A DNA stretch of 36,246 bases from Clostridia bacterium (GCA_017532025.1 JAFXJX010000015.1:1-36246); one strand, 5' to 3'; shown: positions 1 to 8,104, counted from the stretch's first letter. The notes: generated by a model from the letters alone, not told the origin. Program-made: numbers and translations.

Positions 1-698
<698 letters not shown>

Positions 699-781
699 GG
701 TGTTTTTGCAAATATTTTTTAAAAGATCAGGGAAATTTGTGAAAATTTTCACAATTGAATTCGGTGAAATCAACAAAGCTG

Positions 782-810
782 TTGCTTTTTGGAAAGAAAT
801 ATGGTAGAAT
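782..810 (+). promoter_or_regulatory. Promoter for the 58-aa ORF/zeta-like pair
   Basis: TTGCTT (782-787), 17-bp spacer, TAGAAT (805-810), about 37 bp ahead of the first start codon. Its spacing and distance fit a sigma-A promoter driving the two-gene unit 847-1613. Confidence 0.6.
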
Positions 811-846
811 CAAGTAAAATCAAGGACTATATATGCGAGGTGCTTT

Positions 847-1023
847 ATGGCGAATTCTGAAAAGAAAAGTCTTTATGAGCAATTTGAAGCCTGTACGATC
901 AAGGAGTTGGAAGATGCCCTTATTTCCTGCAACACGCATGAAGAAAAGGCATTTTATCGCGCTTTGTTGAACTTAAAACTGCAGATCAGTCAGGAAAAAC
1001 TGATCGGAAAGGTGCTTGTTTGA
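847..1023 (+). CDS. Small acidic-helical protein, putative antitoxin/partner of zeta-like kinase
   Basis: A 58-codon ORF from ATG 847 (MANSEKKSLYEQFEACTIKE...) with a GAGGTG ribosome binding site 5 nt upstream. Its stop TGA (1021-1023) overlaps the ATG of the next gene (TGATG), a translational-coupling arrangement. The sequence is charged, has no transmembrane segment, and looks fully helical, with one Cys in EACTIKE and one in ISCNTHEE. I do not recognise a named family. Its position directly upstream of and overlapping a zeta-toxin-fold gene is where an antitoxin would sit, so an antitoxin or regulatory role is inferred from context only. It is not recognisably an epsilon antitoxin. Confidence 0.65.
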   Translation: MANSEKKSLYEQFEACTIKELEDALISCNTHEEKAFYRALLNLKLQISQEKLIGKVLV

Positions 1024-1613
1024 TGGTCGATTCGAAAAAATACGTGATCTTTGCCGGCATCAACGGCGTGGGCAAAACCGCGCTTCACAGAGTGCTTAGT
1101 GAATATTCCGACCTTGGCAAGCGCATCAGCATTGACGATATTGTTCTGTCTATGGGAGATTGGCGCGACCCGCTCGTGCAGATCAAGGCGGCACGAAAAG
1201 CGATGGGCGAGCTTCGCGCGGTGATTGACGAAGGAAAGAATTTTCACCAAGAGACCACACTTCCGGGAGAAGCGATCGTTCGTTATGCCGATCTTGCGAA
1301 ATCGAAAGGCTATCGGGTTGTGCTGCATTATATTGGTGTGGCGTCACTTGACATTGCCAAGGAGAGAGTACGCCACCGCGTGGAAGAGGGCGGTCACGGC
1401 ATTGACGAGAAAATTATGGAAAAGCGCTTTGCCGATATGTACAATTTCCTCTTTCCTTTGATTGACCGTTGCGATGAGGTGTATTTCTATGATAATTCTC
1501 TTCGTTTTACGCAGATTGCCGTGATGCTTGACGGCGTTGTGTCCGATATGGATACCGACCGTCCCGCTTGGTTCAAGGAAATGATGGCAAAGAGGGAAGA
1601 GAGAAAGAAGTGA
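1023..1613 (+). CDS. Zeta-toxin-like P-loop kinase
   Basis: 196 residues from the ATG at 1023; a TTG at 1020 is in frame but the ATG overlaps the upstream stop. The Walker A motif is FAGINGVGKT near residues 10-19. HQETTLPG in the middle and the RVRHRVEEGGHGI segment match the zeta toxin/UDP-GlcNAc kinase-like family, in which RV...GGH is a hallmark. Family members phosphorylate UDP-N-acetylamino sugars or other small molecules; the chromosomal copies in Clostridia are poorly characterised and may not be toxins. It forms a two-gene transcript with the 58-residue ORF and is closed by a strong terminator at 1621. The fold assignment is confident; the substrate and toxicity are unknown. No second antitoxin candidate is seen downstream. 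Confidence 0.8.
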   Translation: MVDSKKYVIFAGINGVGKTALHRVLSEYSDLGKRISIDDIVLSMGDWRDPLVQIKAARKAMGELRAVIDEGKNFHQETTLPGEAIVRYADLAKSKGYRVVLHYIGVASLDIAKERVRHRVEEGGHGIDEKIMEKRFADMYNFLFPLIDRCDEVYFYDNSLRFTQIAVMLDGVVSDMDTDRPAWFKEMMAKREERKK

Positions 1614-1620
1614 ATATGCA

Positions 1621-1660
1621 AAATCCCCGACAGACCAAAAATCTGTCGGGGATTTTTTGT
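1621..1660 (+). terminator. Rho-independent terminator after zeta-like gene
   Basis: A perfect stem AATCCCCGACAGA/TCTGTCGGGGATT (about 1622-1634 and 1642-1654), a short A-rich loop and then a T-run. A hairpin with the same CCGACAGA/TCTGTCGG core recurs at 25821-25853. Confidence 0.9.
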
Positions 1661-1823
1661 TTGCTGCGGTATTCGACAAAAAGGTGAGGGAAAACAGGAA
1701 AAAACTTTCAAAACAGGGCGAAAATCGGTGTTTTTGAGAGAAGGTGCGTTTTTGCGGTCTATCAATTCGACAAATGGCTTTTGAAAACGCTTTTTCGGTT
1801 ACACGCAGCAAGGTGGTGTAACG

Positions 1824-1873
1824 CCACTATATTTTGTATGATGTACCCATCCCGTGGCAACAAGATATAGTGT
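1824..1873 (+). promoter_or_regulatory. Inverted-repeat pair ahead of the 90-aa gene (possible operator or leader hairpin)
   Basis: CACTATATTTTGT (1825-1837) and ACAAGATATAGTG (1860-1872) are inverted copies with one mismatch, 22 nt apart. They could fold as a 13-bp RNA stem, or act as two protein sites. Each resembles the NrdR-box consensus (ACACWATATATWGTGT; 13 of 16 by eye), but no ribonucleotide reductase gene is adjacent. The 1661-1823 stretch before it holds no gene I can support. Confidence 0.4.
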
Positions 1874-1896
1874 CGAAAGAGGAAAGGCGGAGCGAT

Positions 1897-2169
1897 ATGG
1901 AACGCGAGATTGTGATCAAAAAACGGCGGGTCAGGGCGAGGGATGAGTTGGTTCTCGATTACACGCTGTCAAAGCGCTCCGAGAGGGGATTGGTTGTGTA
2001 CTCGCTCCTCATTGAAGAAACGTTTGGCGAAAAAAGCGAATTTGTTTTCCTTGATGCTTTGACCGATGACGAAAAGCGCGCAAGCGATTTGTTCCTGCTC
2101 TTTTCGGAAGAAACCGTCACACCCTGCACGGCAGAGGATGTTCTTAACGAAATATGCTACGCTCCTTGA
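1897..2169 (+). CDS. Small conserved-type clostridial protein (possibly DUF6514)
   Basis: 90 residues from ATG 1897, preceded by GGAAAGGCGG; the longer open frame from 1834 runs through the inverted repeat and is unlikely to be translated. The protein starts MEREIVIKKRRVRARDELVL, is basic at the N-terminus and beta-rich in the middle (LVVYSLLIEETFGEKSEFVF), and ends in a helical DALTDDEKRASDLFLLFSEETVTP segment. This layout resembles the short DUF6514 proteins of Clostridia from memory, without a search. It has no signal peptide or membrane segment. No function is known. It is monocistronic, between its own upstream repeat and a terminator overlapping its stop codon. Confidence 0.7.
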   Translation: MEREIVIKKRRVRARDELVLDYTLSKRSERGLVVYSLLIEETFGEKSEFVFLDALTDDEKRASDLFLLFSEETVTPCTAEDVLNEICYAP

Positions 2170-2187
2170 TGTCAAGGGGCGTTTTTT
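2160..2187 (+). terminator. Terminator overlapping stop of the 90-aa gene
   Basis: GCTCCTTGA/TCAAGGGGC stem (one G-U pair) with a 2-nt loop followed by GTTTTTTC. The stop codon TGA (2167-2169) lies inside the 5' arm. Confidence 0.75.
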
Positions 2188-2188
2188 C

Positions 2189-2217
2189 TTGCATTTTGCT
2201 CCTGTTTGCTGTATAAT
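2189..2217 (+). promoter_or_regulatory. Promoter for radical SAM gene
   Basis: TTGCAT (2189-2194), 17 bp, TATAAT (2212-2217); the ATG of the next gene is 31 bp further on. Confidence 0.7.
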
Positions 2218-2247
2218 GAGAGCATGATAACAAAAGGAGTTTTTGCC

Positions 2248-3339
2248 ATGAAAGAGCTTTCGGTTCTGATCAAGCCTGCCTCTTCCCTTTGCAATATGCG
2301 CTGTCGGTACTGTTTTTATGCCGATGTGAGCGAACAAAGAGTGATTCCGTCTTACGGCATGATGTCGGAAGACGTGGTGAAAACAATCCTCCGCCGCGTG
2401 AAGGAAAGCGGTGCTCAGTCGGTGACATTTGCCTTTCAGGGCGGCGAGCCGACTTTGTGCGGTCTTTCGTATTTTGAAGGCTTTGTGAAAGAGGCAAAGG
2501 CGGTTTTGCCCCATGTGCGTGTGAACTATTCGATCCAGACAAACGGCTTGCTGCTTGACGATGCGTTTTGTGCCTTCTTAAAAGAAAACTGCTTTTTGGT
2601 GGGGCTCTCGCTTGACGGCTACCGCGAGAATCACAACGGCTTTCGTCCCGATGCCGCCGGGAAAGATACCTTTACGAGAACGCTTGCCACAGCCGAGCGC
2701 TTGAGGCATTTTGGTGTGGATTTCAACATCTTGACGGTGGTGACGGCACCGCTTGCGAAGCGCGGTGAAAAGCTTTGGCGTTTTTACCAAAAGAATCACT
2801 TTGAATTTGTGCAGCTTATTCCTTGCCTTGCGCCTTTATCGGGGGATGTGGCAAATGAGTGGGCGCTGACTCCCCAAGCCTATGCCGATTTTTTGAAGGG
2901 GATTTTTCCGCTATGGGTGGATGCGCTGACGAAAGGGGCGTATATCAGCATTCGTTTGTTTGACAATCTGGTACGTCAAGCCTTTGGACAAATGCCCGAA
3001 ATGTGCGGCATGTGCGGTGTTTGCTCACCGCAGTTTGTGATTGAAGCCGACGGTGGGGTATATCCGTGCGATTTTTACGTGCTTGACGAATACCGCTGCG
3101 GCAATCTTTCAGATAATTCGTTTGATGAGATTCTTCAGGAGGAAAGAATGCAACGCTTTTTGAAACCGCAGTTTCCCGAAGCGTGCAAGGCTTGCCGTTT
3201 TGCGCGCTTTTGCCGCGGCGGCTGCAAGCGTTACCGCTCGCTCTATCTTGCCAAAGAGGGTTATTGCCCCTATGCCGATTTTCTTTCGTCTTGCGAAAAA
3301 GACATTCTGCGCGCAGGAAGATTTGTGTTTGGGGGATAA
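2248..3339 (+). CDS. Anaerobic sulfatase-maturating enzyme-type radical SAM/SPASM protein
   Basis: 363 residues from ATG 2248, with AAAGGAG 8 nt upstream; the open frame extends 14 codons further but without a better start. The SAM cluster motif is C15-x3-C19-x2-C22 (CNMRCRYCFY). FAFQGGEPTL follows, then a C-terminal SPASM region with CGMCGVC, YPCDFYVLDE and CKACRFARFCRGGCKRYR binding two auxiliary clusters. YPCDFYVLDE contains the Asp that acts as general base in characterised anSME. The enzyme oxidises an active-site Cys or Ser of a sulfatase to formylglycine. No sulfatase gene lies in this window, so the substrate must be elsewhere or be a different peptide. Its promoter makes it a single-gene unit; REP hairpins follow it. 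Confidence 0.85.
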   Translation: MKELSVLIKPASSLCNMRCRYCFYADVSEQRVIPSYGMMSEDVVKTILRRVKESGAQSVTFAFQGGEPTLCGLSYFEGFVKEAKAVLPHVRVNYSIQTNGLLLDDAFCAFLKENCFLVGLSLDGYRENHNGFRPDAAGKDTFTRTLATAERLRHFGVDFNILTVVTAPLAKRGEKLWRFYQKNHFEFVQLIPCLAPLSGDVANEWALTPQAYADFLKGIFPLWVDALTKGAYISIRLFDNLVRQAFGQMPEMCGMCGVCSPQFVIEADGGVYPCDFYVLDEYRCGNLSDNSFDEILQEERMQRFLKPQFPEACKACRFARFCRGGCKRYRSLYLAKEGYCPYADFLSSCEKDILRAGRFVFGG

Positions 3340-3396
3340 AACAAAGAAGCTTGCACCAAGTTTGGTACAAGCGGGTTTGGATTGGAGTATCTTTTG

Positions 3397-3491
3397 GTAG
3401 GGGCTGGCGCCTCGACAGCCCGAGAACATACGAGTAAAATGAAATAAGAATGTCTTGTTCGTTTTAGGGTCGTCGAGGCGCCGACCCCTAC
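3397..3491. repeat. REP-like hairpins a and b, inverted pair (BIME-like)
   Basis: Unit a (3397-3421, plus) begins GTAGGGGCTGGCGCC and closes with CAGCCC. Unit b (3467-3491) is the same unit in opposite orientation, ending GACCCCTAC. Each unit is itself a hairpin with a 5' GTAG foot, the conserved tetranucleotide described for REP sequences mobilised by RAYT proteins. The two units together form one long imperfect palindrome of about 95 bp. Confidence 0.75.
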
Positions 3492-3559
3492 CGTGACGGT
3501 TTGTTACTCACTTGAAAAATCCGCCCAAGGGGTGTCTGCCATTGAATCATAGACGCCGT

Positions 3560-3650
3560 GTAGGGGCGCACCTGTGTGTGCGCCCGCAATAAACAAGTAT
3601 GGTTTAAGTGTATTTGATTGTCGCGGGCGACCACACAGGGTCGCCCCTAC
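3560..3650. repeat. REP-like hairpins c and d, second inverted pair
   Basis: Unit c (3560-3587) reads GTAGGGGCGCAC, a short loop, then GTGCGCCCGC. Unit d (3623-3650) is the inverse, GCGGGCGACC, loop, GGTCGCCCCTAC. Both have the GTAG foot and GC-rich stem, and the stem bases co-vary between units while pairing is kept. Together with a and b this fills the gene-free stretch 3340-3705. Confidence 0.75.
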
Positions 3651-3705
3651 AAAACCGAGGGGGATTTCGGTGTGATGGAATTAAGTTCCTTGCCGATTCG
3701 ATGAC

Positions 3706-3744
3706 AAAAAAACGCCGAGAGGGACCAAACGGTCACCCTCGGCG
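3706..3744 (-). terminator. Terminator of the acetyltransferase/membrane-protein unit
   Basis: On the minus strand CGCCGAGGGTGACC pairs with GGTCCCTCTCGGCG (two mismatches) around a GTTT loop, followed by a run of seven T. It lies 9 nt after the stop of the gene at 3753. Confidence 0.85.
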
Positions 3745-3752
3745 GTATGTTT

Positions 3753-4286
3753 TTATCTCTTTTTTGCCGAAATCTTCTCTCGATGGATCTTACGGCTTCG
3801 CAAGAAGACAAGCAGACAGACGAGTGACACAGAGTATGCGAGTGCAAGGATGGAACGCACAACGGGAATTGGTATCGCCATCAAAGGACTCAAGCAAAAC
3901 ACGGCCGAAAACAAAATAGGATTCTGAGGGGTATTTTGTATGATCAAGTCGGAAAACTCCGCCACAATTGCAACAATACCGTAGATGGCAAATATGATCT
4001 TGCCTTCGGCATGGATAAAGGCAAGCAACTCTTTTTTGGGGGAGAAATCATCCGTATGCTCTGCATAGGTGTCTAATCGAGGATACAGATGGAATCGGTA
4101 GAAAAAGATAGCATATATAACCATCATCATCACAAAAAGAGTGACATTTCGGATCGATTGATTTTCAATTTCTGTCAGTGCGGCTGCAAGTACTAAGGAG
4201 CCCATCACTAAAACACCGCCCGAAGCCAAGGATGCAAACAGAATGTTTTTCAGGCAAAGTAACCATTCTTTTTTGTTTTTGAACAC
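3753..4286 (-). CDS. Four-helix membrane protein, unknown function
   Basis: 177 residues from a GTG at 4286 with GAGGGAT 8 nt upstream. Four hydrophobic segments are visible: about 16-36 (FASLASGGVLVMGSLVLAAA), 46-64 (NVTLFVMMMVIYAIFFY), 92-112 (KIIFAIYGIVAIVAEFSDLI) and a long one near 120-160 (ending ALAYSVSLVCLLVFL). The C-terminus is basic (RSRKIHREKISAKKR), suggesting a cytoplasmic tail. It begins 17 nt after the acetyltransferase stop and ends before a strong terminator, so it is the last gene of that transcript. I recognise no family. Confidence 0.75.
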   Translation of the reverse strand: MFKNKKEWLLCLKNILFASLASGGVLVMGSLVLAAALTEIENQSIRNVTLFVMMMVIYAIFFYRFHLYPRLDTYAEHTDDFSPKKELLAFIHAEGKIIFAIYGIVAIVAEFSDLIIQNTPQNPILFSAVFCLSPLMAIPIPVVRSILALAYSVSLVCLLVFLRSRKIHREKISAKKR

Positions 4287-4303
4287 AAAATCATCCCTCT
4301 TTC

Positions 4304-5446
4304 TTACACATTATCCGGTTCAAAAATGAAGAGTGGCAGGGGGAGCCAGGATGCGGCTTGGGGATTGATTTTGGCGCGCAGAGCAGAGTAGTTGCGGAAG
4401 AACAAGGCTTCAGCCTCGGTCTGCGAGAGGGTGATCTCGGGCGCTTCGTCGGTGACTTCCACCGAGGTCTTGCCGTCTTTGACCGAAAGCTGCAGGGTGA
4501 CGGTTTCTTTTTGACCTTTGATGGTGACAACGAGCCCGCCGTCAACCAATGGGTTTTGGCTATTCTTAAAAGCAAGAAGTGCCGACAGCACCTTTTGCCA
4601 ATTGAGAACGAGGAAGCATTCGTTGGAGATGATATTGACGTCCTCGGCGAGAACATCCACCTCGGCGGCAAGGGCATGGTCATAGGCAGGAATGGCGATC
4701 GAAAGCTGACCGAGTGAGTCGATGGCAACGGCAAGCATGGCTTGTGTCAGTGTGGGATCAAGCGGGCAAAACTCCGAAAACTGACGCTTGGAAACGTAAT
4801 GTACCGCCCAACCAACGAGTGTTTCACCTTGGAAGAAAGCATACGGACGAGAGCGCCAAGAGCAGAGAATGTCGTAAAGGTCCTCGCGCGAGCGCTCGGT
4901 ATAATAGGGTCTTTCGTGCTTTTTCTCAAACAGGGTATCGAGAAGTGCGGTATCGTCTTCTTTGATCGCGCGCATGGTGATGCCCTCACGGTTGGGGTTG
5001 ATATACGAAACCGTCTTGGGTGTGATCGAAAAATACATCATGCCGTCGCATTTTTCAAAGCCGAAATGGGCGTAGCGGTGGCGTCTGCCGCCAAGCACCG
5101 AAAAATCGATGTCATCTTTGACCATGTCGTCAATGGCAGTTTTCATGAGGTCCTTCATAAAGCCCTCGCCGCGGTGGCGCGGATGGGTTGCCACACTGCC
5201 GATGCCGCGCGCGGTCAGTGTTTTGCTGCCGATACGGAATGTGAGCGGATAAGAAAGAACAGTGCCCACGATACGCTCGTTGTCAAGGGCAAAATAGGTG
5301 ACCTTGTCGGTTTCGCGCTTTGCACTGTAAAGCTTGGGGAGCAGGGTAGAAAAAGAGGAGGCAGGTGTGCCGTTCATGCCGAAGACGTAGTTGATAAAAT
5401 CTATGTAGTCCTCATTGCTGTGATAGCCTTTTTGGATGATAGCCAT
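4304..5446 (-). CDS. Eis-like GNAT family N-acetyltransferase
   Basis: 380 residues from ATG 5446 (MAIIQKGYHSNEDYIDF), preceded by AAAGGAT; the frame stays open 60 codons upstream but that segment has no protein-like character and crosses a hairpin. The N-terminal GNAT domain carries the acetyl-CoA loop VATHPRHRGEGFMKDLM near residues 85-101, then GGRRHRYAHFGFEKC. The middle region is a second GNAT-like half, and the C-terminal third resembles the sterol-carrier-like domain of Eis proteins, ending FIFEPDNV, whose carboxylate typically reaches the active site. Family members acetylate amines such as aminoglycosides or polyamines; the substrate here is unknown. It is cytoplasmic. It is followed at 17 nt by the membrane protein, likely co-transcribed. 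Confidence 0.88.
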   Translation of the reverse strand: MAIIQKGYHSNEDYIDFINYVFGMNGTPASSFSTLLPKLYSAKRETDKVTYFALDNERIVGTVLSYPLTFRIGSKTLTARGIGSVATHPRHRGEGFMKDLMKTAIDDMVKDDIDFSVLGGRRHRYAHFGFEKCDGMMYFSITPKTVSYINPNREGITMRAIKEDDTALLDTLFEKKHERPYYTERSREDLYDILCSWRSRPYAFFQGETLVGWAVHYVSKRQFSEFCPLDPTLTQAMLAVAIDSLGQLSIAIPAYDHALAAEVDVLAEDVNIISNECFLVLNWQKVLSALLAFKNSQNPLVDGGLVVTIKGQKETVTLQLSVKDGKTSVEVTDEAPEITLSQTEAEALFFRNYSALRAKINPQAASWLPLPLFIFEPDNV

Positions 5447-5468
5447 TTTTGTATCCTTTCTTTTTGTC

Positions 5469-5495
5469 CTCGGCTGTTGCGTGGCAACAGCCGAG
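5469..5495 (-). terminator. Strong hairpin between small ORF and acetyltransferase
   Basis: A perfect 12-bp stem CTCGGCTGTTGC/GCAACAGCCGAG with a 3-nt loop. On the minus strand it is followed by GACAAAAAG rather than a T-run, so it may be an attenuator or RNA-processing barrier rather than a classical terminator. On the plus strand a loose T-rich stretch follows. Confidence 0.45.
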
Positions 5496-5499
5496 TGTT

Positions 5500-5772
5500 T
5501 TATGACATTTTCTTGTGATTTGTTTTTTTTCTTTTGTGACAGCAGTAAGAGAGAATCAGCGTGCCTGCGGCAACAAAGAGAAGTGCTTTGACAAGCGGCA
5601 GGCTGAAATTTCCTTGATAAGAGCAAGCAAACAGCGGTTTTTTATCATGCTTGTTTTGATACAAGGCGTGGCTTGTGTCAAAACGGCAGGAAAGATACGG
5701 CTCTTTTGGTTTGCCGATACAGCTTGTACATCTTTTGACTGCTTGTTTGAGTGTTTTTCCCGATAGGATCAT
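5500..5772 (-). CDS. Small Cys-rich protein with one membrane segment, hypothetical
   Basis: A 90-codon minus-strand ORF from ATG 5772. The N-terminal half carries CTSC and further cysteines (YLSC, FACSY); the C-terminal part has one hydrophobic segment (LPLVKALLFVAAGTLILSYC) and a basic tail. The ribosome binding site is weak (AAGG, 12-nt spacing). Support comes from a well-formed minus-strand promoter 77 bp upstream and from its position as first gene before the acetyltransferase. The product could be a small metal-binding membrane protein, or the ORF may be just part of a long 5' UTR. No family is recognised. Confidence 0.35.
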   Translation of the reverse strand: MILSGKTLKQAVKRCTSCIGKPKEPYLSCRFDTSHALYQNKHDKKPLFACSYQGNFSLPLVKALLFVAAGTLILSYCCHKRKKTNHKKMS

Positions 5773-5808
5773 AAACGAGTACTACCTTACAATCTCTTTT
5801 GATACTAA

Positions 5809-5838
5809 CGGAGTGTCGGCGAAGAGAGTGACACTCCG
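5809..5838 (-). promoter_or_regulatory. 5'-end hairpin of the minus transcript
   Basis: CGGAGTGTC and GACACTCCG form a perfect 9-bp stem with a 12-nt loop. From the promoter at 5849-5877 transcription should begin about 5842, so this hairpin would sit at the extreme 5' end of the mRNA, a place where hairpins protect against decay; it could instead be an operator dyad. Confidence 0.5.
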
Positions 5839-5848
5839 CCTCTTCTAT

Positions 5849-5877
5849 AGTATAACAAAAAAACCTTCATGATGCAA
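5849..5877 (-). promoter_or_regulatory. Promoter of the minus unit 5772-3753
   Basis: Minus strand TTGCAT (5877-5872), 17 bp, TATACT (5854-5849). Confidence 0.65.
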
Positions 5878-5895
5878 GGAAAATCTTTCTTTTCG

Positions 5896-5924
5896 TTGAC
5901 AAAAGGCGGAAAATGTGCTATCTT
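5896..5924 (+). promoter_or_regulatory. Promoter for recG-prmC-cimA
   Basis: TTGACA (5896-5901), 17 bp, TATCTT (5919-5924), 46 bp before the recG start. It is back to back with the minus promoter at 5849-5877. Confidence 0.7.
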
Positions 5925-5969
5925 TATTATGGATATGTATTGATTTTACTAAAGAAAGGGGAAAAGCGC

Positions 5970-8087
5970 ATGGTAACACTTAAAAGCCCCGTGACAAGCC
6001 TTGCCGGCATTGGTCCGAAAAAAGCGGAAATGTTCAAAAAAATCGGCGTGTACACCGTGGGCGATCTTCTCAGGCGTTTTCCCCGCGCTTACCAAAACCG
6101 CGGTGACATCCGCACGCTTGCCGAGGCGGGTATGACAGGCGACTTTTGTGCCATGATGCTGACAGTCGGCACGCGCCCTTCGACAGCACTCTTAAAAAAC
6201 CGCATGGCGCTGACCAAGTTTTCGGCGTTTGACGATACGGGAAAGTGCGAGGTCGTCTTTTTTAATCAAAATTACATCAAAGATGCGTTTGCCCTCGGCG
6301 CAACCTATCGCTTTTGGGGTAAATTGACGCATCAAAAAAACAAATGGTCCCTGACAGCGCCTCAGTTTGAGCCGTTTACAGGCGCACGCAGTCTGCCTGA
6401 CTACGTGCCGGTATATCCCTTGGGCGGCGGCATTGGGCAAAAGATGATGCGCTCGACGGTTGGCATTGCGCTGGCATCACTGGATGAAGCGCCCGATGTG
6501 ATTCCGAAATCCATCCGCGAAAAGTATCAGTTACTTTCCTTGCAGGATGCGTTCTATACCGTGCACTCTCCCATGAATCCCGAACGGCTTGCCGAAGCCA
6601 GACGGTATTTTGTGTTTGAAGAGCTGTTTTTGTTCGCGCTTTCTGTGGCACGCTCCAAAAAAGAGCGCACAGGAGAGACAGGCATTGTATTGAAGATTTC
6701 CGAGGGAGAGATGAATGACTTCTTGTCGGCGCTCACCTTTACCCTCACCGAAGCGCAAAGCCGCGTGCTTGCTGACATCAGACGCGATCTTGCCAGCGGG
6801 TTTGCCATGCATCGCCTTGTGAGCGGTGACGTTGGCAGCGGTAAGACGGTGATTGCCGCGGCGGCTGCCTATATTGCCGTGAAAAGCGGCTATCAGGCGG
6901 CGATGATGGCGCCCACCGAGATTTTGGCACGCCAACACTACAATGACTTGGCACCGCTGTTTACCTCTCTCGGGATTCGCGTGGGGCTTTTGGTGGGCAA
7001 CATGACACCTGCGAAAAAGCGCAAGCTGCATGAGGATGCCGCCAAGGGCGAGATTGATTTTGTGATCGGCACGCACGCGCTGCTCACCGAGTCGATGCGC
7101 TTTGCAAGACCTGCCTTGATGATTACCGACGAACAGCACCGTTTTGGCGTGAAGCAGAGAGCCACTCTTGCCGAAAAGGGTGAGAATTTGCATATTCTTG
7201 TGATGAGCGCAACACCGATTCCGCGAACGCTTGCGCTTGTTTTATACGGAGACCTTGATATTTCAACGATCGATCAGCTTCCGCCGAAACGGCAGAAGGT
7301 TTCGACCTTTCTCGTTGACGAAAGCTACCGCGCACGACTCAACGGCTTTATCAAAAAGCAAGCTGACGAGGGGCGTCAGGTGTATATTGTTTGCCCTGCC
7401 ATTGAAGACACCGCCGATGACGAAGACGAGGGCGGCGTGCTTGTGACGATGAATGGCGAAGTGATTGACAAAAAGCCGCTCCGCCGTGCGGTGGAGTATG
7501 CCAAAGAACTTTCAAATTCCATGCCGACGGTGACGGTTGGCTGTTTGCACGGCAAAATGCCCGCGCAGGAAAAAGACCGCGTGATGGCGGAGTTCGAGCG
7601 CGGCGAGATTTCGGTGCTTGTTTCCACCACGGTGATTGAGGTGGGTGTGAACATTCCCAACGCCACCTTGATGGTGATTGAAAATGCCGACCGCTTTGGT
7701 CTATCGCAGCTCCATCAGCTGCGCGGACGTGTGGGGCGCGGTGTGCATAAATCCTGGTGTATTCTCGTGAGTGACAGCGAAAACGACGATTCACTCCGCC
7801 GTATGCGCGCGCTTTGCGAGACGAACGACGGTTACCGCATTGCCGAGTTTGATTTGGCACAAAGAGGACCGGGTGACTTTTTTGCCTCGGAAGAGAGCAA
7901 CCGCCAAAGCGGCGAATTCAAATTTCGTGTGGCATCGCTCTGCGATGATACCGAGCTGTTATCAAGCGCGTTTGCCGAAGCAACGCGCGTAATTGCCGAA
8001 GATGCTGATCTTTTAGCAGAAGAAAACACAGCTTTGAAAGAAGCGTGCGATGCCTTTGCCCTTGCCGGCAAAAACACGATTTCATAA
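5970..8087 (+). CDS. recG: ATP-dependent DNA helicase RecG
   Basis: 705 residues from ATG 5970 with AAAGGGG upstream; the 19 codons before it in frame do not look like RecG. RecG starts with a helix-hairpin-like LAGIGPKKAEMFKKIGV, then the wedge OB-fold domain (about 60-150). The superfamily 2 motor has Walker A GDVGSGKT at 286-293, DEQH at 387-390, MSATPIPRT, and a C-terminal helicase half with STTVIEVGVNIPNA and HQLRGRVGRG. The C-terminal region resembles the TRG motif zone. The enzyme regresses stalled replication forks and processes Holliday junctions and R-loops. The length matches the family. It heads an apparent operon with prmC 17 nt downstream. Confidence 0.96.
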   Translation: MVTLKSPVTSLAGIGPKKAEMFKKIGVYTVGDLLRRFPRAYQNRGDIRTLAEAGMTGDFCAMMLTVGTRPSTALLKNRMALTKFSAFDDTGKCEVVFFNQNYIKDAFALGATYRFWGKLTHQKNKWSLTAPQFEPFTGARSLPDYVPVYPLGGGIGQKMMRSTVGIALASLDEAPDVIPKSIREKYQLLSLQDAFYTVHSPMNPERLAEARRYFVFEELFLFALSVARSKKERTGETGIVLKISEGEMNDFLSALTFTLTEAQSRVLADIRRDLASGFAMHRLVSGDVGSGKTVIAAAAAYIAVKSGYQAAMMAPTEILARQHYNDLAPLFTSLGIRVGLLVGNMTPAKKRKLHEDAAKGEIDFVIGTHALLTESMRFARPALMITDEQHRFGVKQRATLAEKGENLHILVMSATPIPRTLALVLYGDLDISTIDQLPPKRQKVSTFLVDESYRARLNGFIKKQADEGRQVYIVCPAIEDTADDEDEGGVLVTMNGEVIDKKPLRRAVEYAKELSNSMPTVTVGCLHGKMPAQEKDRVMAEFERGEISVLVSTTVIEVGVNIPNATLMVIENADRFGLSQLHQLRGRVGRGVHKSWCILVSDSENDDSLRRMRALCETNDGYRIAEFDLAQRGPGDFFASEESNRQSGEFKFRVASLCDDTELLSSAFAEATRVIAEDADLLAEENTALKEACDAFALAGKNTIS

Positions 8088-8104
8088 ATAAAGGAGGGAC
8101 GAGG

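Noticed and set aside
5447..5626. 60-residue N-terminal extension of the acetyltransferase
   Set aside because: It crosses a 12-bp hairpin and has no resemblance to GNAT proteins; ATG 5446 gives the usual start.
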